The notes below the pieces were generated by a model that had not been told where the DNA came from, ran no database searches, and saw only the letters and a program-made list of their open reading frames with translations. The translations under genes and the position numbers were made by a program. This document shows, in pieces, positions 7,475 to 8,980 of a stretch of 8,980 bases of DNA (its first letter is position 1; the number at the start of each line of letters is the position of its first letter). Source of the DNA: Gemmatimonadota bacterium (lineage in GTDB: Bacteria > Gemmatimonadota > Gemmatimonadetes > Palauibacterales > Palauibacteraceae); the NCBI GenBank assembly GCA_016649455.1, contig JAENXO010000080.1:1-8980 (forward strand), read 5' to 3'.

Positions 7475-8256
7475 GTCGATTCTCCCTGGTGTGCCCGGAG
7501 CCGTGCCCCGGCGATCTCCCGTTCCTGCGAGACGACGGCCAGCGCCGCCACAGCCGCCGTTTCGAACCGCAGGACCGTGGGCCCCAGTCGTCCTGCACGG
7601 AATCCGGCCTGGACACAGGCCGTTACCTCGATCTGGCTGAGCCCGCCTTCGGGCCCGACGAACAGGACGACGGGCGACGGCGAAGCGGGTAGAACGGCCC
7701 GCAGTGGTTCGCCATCCACATCGAGCACGATCCCATCTTCCTCGGATCGTTCGACCCGTGCGAGGAATGCAGGCAACTCCTCGACCGACCCGATCTGCGG
7801 CAGCCATGCCCCAGCACTCTGCTTGACCGCCGCCAGAGCCCTGCGCTCGGCCTTGTCCCAGAATCCCGCCGACCTTCCAGCATCGGACACGGATCGGGAT
7901 CGCTCGGTCTCGATCGGCGGAATCCGTCGGATTCCGAATTCCGCGGCTTTCTCGACTAACCACAGGGTATGGGTGCGATTGCCGACGGCGATCGCGAGCT
8001 CCACGGCGAGCGGTTCATTCGCGGGCAGCGAACCCTCGATCACGACTTCCCGCCGTCGCTCGGCAGGAACTCCGAGACGTCCCAGTCGGCGAGTTCCCAT
8101 GCCATCGGTGAGCGCCACCGCATCACCCGCGGTGAGCCTCAATGAGCGAGCGTGACGCGTCTCCTCATCCTCGAGCCGCACCACCTCACCGTCGTTCCGG
8201 TCAGCCAGCTCGGCGACGTACAGCGAAGGCGGATTCCGGTCTCGAGACTCCAGCAT
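7471..8256 (-). CDS. rsmE: 16S rRNA (uracil(1498)-N3)-methyltransferase RsmE
   Basis: RsmE methylates N3 of U1498 in 16S rRNA of the assembled 30S subunit. It is a SPOUT (trefoil-knot) enzyme with an N-terminal PUA-like domain. The 261 residues are close to the usual 240-250. Seen here: the PUA-like part with ETRHARSLRLTAGDAVALTDG (32-52); the SPOUT part with VEKAAEFGIRRI (101-112) and ETERS (116-120), then AVKQS (143-147); and the knot motifs FVGPEGGLS (199-207) and LGPTVLRFETAAVAAL (224-239). The ATG at 8256 was chosen because family-like sequence begins soon after it. A TTG at 8298 would add 14 residues and AAGGA lies too far upstream to decide. It is the first gene of the minus-strand train. 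A prmA gene, a common upstream neighbour of rsmE in other bacteria, is not present here; a divergent gene lies upstream instead. Confidence 0.95.
   Translation of the reverse strand: MLESRDRNPPSLYVAELADRNDGEVVRLEDEETRHARSLRLTAGDAVALTDGMGTRRLGRLGVPAERRREVVIEGSLPANEPLAVELAIAVGNRTHTLWLVEKAAEFGIRRIPPIETERSRSVSDAGRSAGFWDKAERRALAAVKQSAGAWLPQIGSVEELPAFLARVERSEEDGIVLDVDGEPLRAVLPASPSPVVLFVGPEGGLSQIEVTACVQAGFRAGRLGPTVLRFETAAVAALAVVSQEREIAGARLRAHQGEST
7482..7487 (-). promoter_or_regulatory. Ribosome binding site of the HIT gene
   Basis: AGGGAG on the minus strand, seven bases before the ATG at 7474 and inside the end of rsmE. It settles the start of the HIT gene, whose frame is open for several hundred bases further upstream. 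Confidence 0.6.
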
Positions 8257-8395
8257 GAACCGAATCTGCGCCGTCCTTTTGCGGCAGCGCCAGACCAACC
8301 GACCGCCGCCGATCGGCCAGGCCCTTTCCCCTCGCCCGACGACGGCGCACTCTATAGCGTTTCCCGGCGGCGTTCATTCCCGTGGAGGCGAGCGC
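8257..8395. other. Divergent intergenic region between rsmE and the plus-strand gene
   Basis: This 139-base gap is the only place in the window where promoters for both the minus-strand train and the plus-strand gene would be expected. It contains CTATAG at 8352-8357, which could serve as TATAGA (-10) for rsmE or TATAGC for the plus gene, in an otherwise GC-rich stretch. I found no convincing -35 hexamer at 16-18 bases for either direction. A perfect 10-base palindrome, GCCGATCGGC, lies at 8308-8317. The location makes a promoter likely; the exact elements are inference. Confidence 0.4.
8384..8388 (+). promoter_or_regulatory. Strong ribosome binding site for the plus-strand gene
   Basis: GGAGG seven bases before the ATG at 8396. 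It fixes the start of the 158-residue protein and argues against the in-frame ATG at 8255, which would lie in rsmE. Confidence 0.75.
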
Positions 8396-8872
8396 ATGAC
8401 ACAGGCGAGACCGACCGGACCGATCGGCGGAGTCGATCCAGATGACACTCCTGGAGAAGGCATGGAAATTCGACTGCGTCTCTCCAGCGTCGAAGTCGAG
8501 CGTGACCGCGGCTCGCACGCGCACGTCATCGTGGAGCTGGAGCTTCCAGACCGGACCGCGCGGGGCGAGGCCGATGGAGTCGGGACCGAGACAGTGGAGC
8601 TGCGCCTGGCGGCAGTGGCAACTCTGGACGCGATCCACTCTGCGATCGGCAAGATCCGTTTTCGGCTGCTGGGCATCAAGCGCATCCATGCGTTCGACGC
8701 CGATGTGATCCTGGTGGTTCTGCAGGAACACGAGGGCGATGCGCGGCGGCGCTTCGTGGGTGCGGTCCCGGTGCGGGACACCCTGGTCCATGGAGCTGCC
8801 GGGGCGGTGCTCGACGCGACGAATCGGGTCCTCGTAGGCCCGCCGGAGGCAGAACCTGACGGAATCCGCTGA
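8396..8872 (+). CDS. Uncharacterised protein with an apparent duplicated strand-strand-helix unit
   Basis: A 158-residue protein that I do not recognise as a named family. After a polar N-terminal tail (about 1-22) two similar units can be seen. The first has strands around HVIVELELP and RTARGEADG, then the helix LAAVATLDAIHSAIG. The second has strands around DVILVVLQEHEG and RRRFVGAVPV, then the helix AAGAVLDATNRVL. The matching order and spacing suggest an internal duplication, loosely resembling small alpha/beta ligand-binding or dimerisation domains such as the LeuA C-terminal domain; that comparison is inference. There is no signal peptide, membrane segment or obvious catalytic motif, so a cytoplasmic protein is likely. 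GGAGG precedes the ATG, and base composition matches the neighbours. It is divergent from rsmE and convergent with the gene at the window edge, so it is probably transcribed alone. Proteins with a similar layout seem familiar from other high-GC bacteria, but I cannot name them. Confidence 0.8.
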   Translation: MTQARPTGPIGGVDPDDTPGEGMEIRLRLSSVEVERDRGSHAHVIVELELPDRTARGEADGVGTETVELRLAAVATLDAIHSAIGKIRFRLLGIKRIHAFDADVILVVLQEHEGDARRRFVGAVPVRDTLVHGAAGAVLDATNRVLVGPPEAEPDGIR

Positions 8873-8889
8873 CGGAGTCCCCGGTCGTC

Positions 8890-8980
8890 CTACTCGAATC
8901 CCAGCTTCCGGCCTACCCTTTCACGCAGTGCGGTGAGTCCATCCCGGTCCCGTATGGACTGAGAGTACGACCACCAGAGC
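8890..8980 (-). CDS. C-terminal end of an unidentified protein (cut by window edge)
   Basis: The last 30 codons of a minus-strand reading frame ending in TAG at 8890-8892. The visible ending includes LWWSYSQSIRDRDGLTALR and then ERVGRKLGFE. It looks like a charged helical C-terminus, with GC-rich third codon positions as in the other genes, which supports it being real. It converges with the plus-strand gene, leaving 17 bases between the two stop codons. No hairpin followed by a T-run is visible between them. Too little is present to assign a family. Confidence 0.55.
   Translation of the reverse strand, partial: LWWSYSQSIRDRDGLTALRERVGRKLGFE

Noticed and set aside
7475..7963. A long in-frame N-terminal extension of the HIT protein.
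   Set aside because: It overlaps rsmE in another frame, has no HIT-like sequence, and the ATG at 7474 has a good ribosome binding site and an ATGA overlap.
8255..8395. An upstream in-frame start (ATG at 8255) for the plus-strand gene.
   Set aside because: It would begin at the rsmE start codon and read through the intergenic gap; GGAGG before the ATG at 8396 is far better.
8201..8791. A 196-codon minus-strand frame covering the plus-strand gene.
   Set aside because: Its translation shows no domain, whereas the plus-strand frame has patterned strands and helices and a strong ribosome binding site.
8873..8889. A possible terminator, suggested by the repeated GACGGA words near 8860-8880.
   Set aside because: The words are direct repeats, not an inverted repeat, and no T-run follows in either direction.

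Overview
This is a GC-rich (by eye about two-thirds G+C), very gene-dense bacterial chromosome segment. Almost all of it is one minus-strand gene train of conserved housekeeping genes, most of them coupled by 4-base start/stop overlaps or separated by fewer than 60 bases. I see no tRNA, rRNA, CRISPR array, insertion sequence, phage gene or other sign of horizontal transfer. Phylum cannot be fixed from the sequence. The gene set and order (rsmE, HIT, mutS2, dnaG, zinc-ribbon protein, recJ, rsmD), with dnaG separated from rpoD, suggests a high-GC Gram-negative-type lineage such as Gemmatimonadota or a related FCB or uncultivated group, but this is a weak inference.

Layout in transcription order on the minus strand: rsmE (8256 to 7471, 16S rRNA m3U1498 methyltransferase), an HIT/Hint nucleotide hydrolase (7474 to 7130), mutS2 (7145 to 4614), dnaG primase (4600 to 2756), a coiled-coil C4 zinc-ribbon protein (2705 to 1998), recJ (1963 to 233) and the first 78 codons of rsmD (236 to the window edge, 16S rRNA m2G966 methyltransferase). 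The train reads as one operon. It joins replication priming (DnaG), single-strand processing for repair and recombination (RecJ), and a branched-DNA or stalled-ribosome ATPase (MutS2), with a 16S rRNA base methyltransferase at each end of the visible part.

The right end differs. A 139-base gap (8257-8395) separates the divergent rsmE from a plus-strand gene at 8396-8872. That gene encodes a 158-residue protein I cannot assign to a named family; its sequence looks like two copies of a strand-strand-helix unit. It runs tail to tail, with a 17-base gap, into the 3' end of another minus-strand gene (8980 to 8890), of which only about 30 C-terminal residues are visible.

The window is mostly ordinary core genome, and I found no evidence for an exotic system. 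The items most worth a second look are the unassigned duplicated-fold protein, the unusual dnaG neighbourhood with its zinc-ribbon partner, and a run of nine G/C bases inside mutS2.
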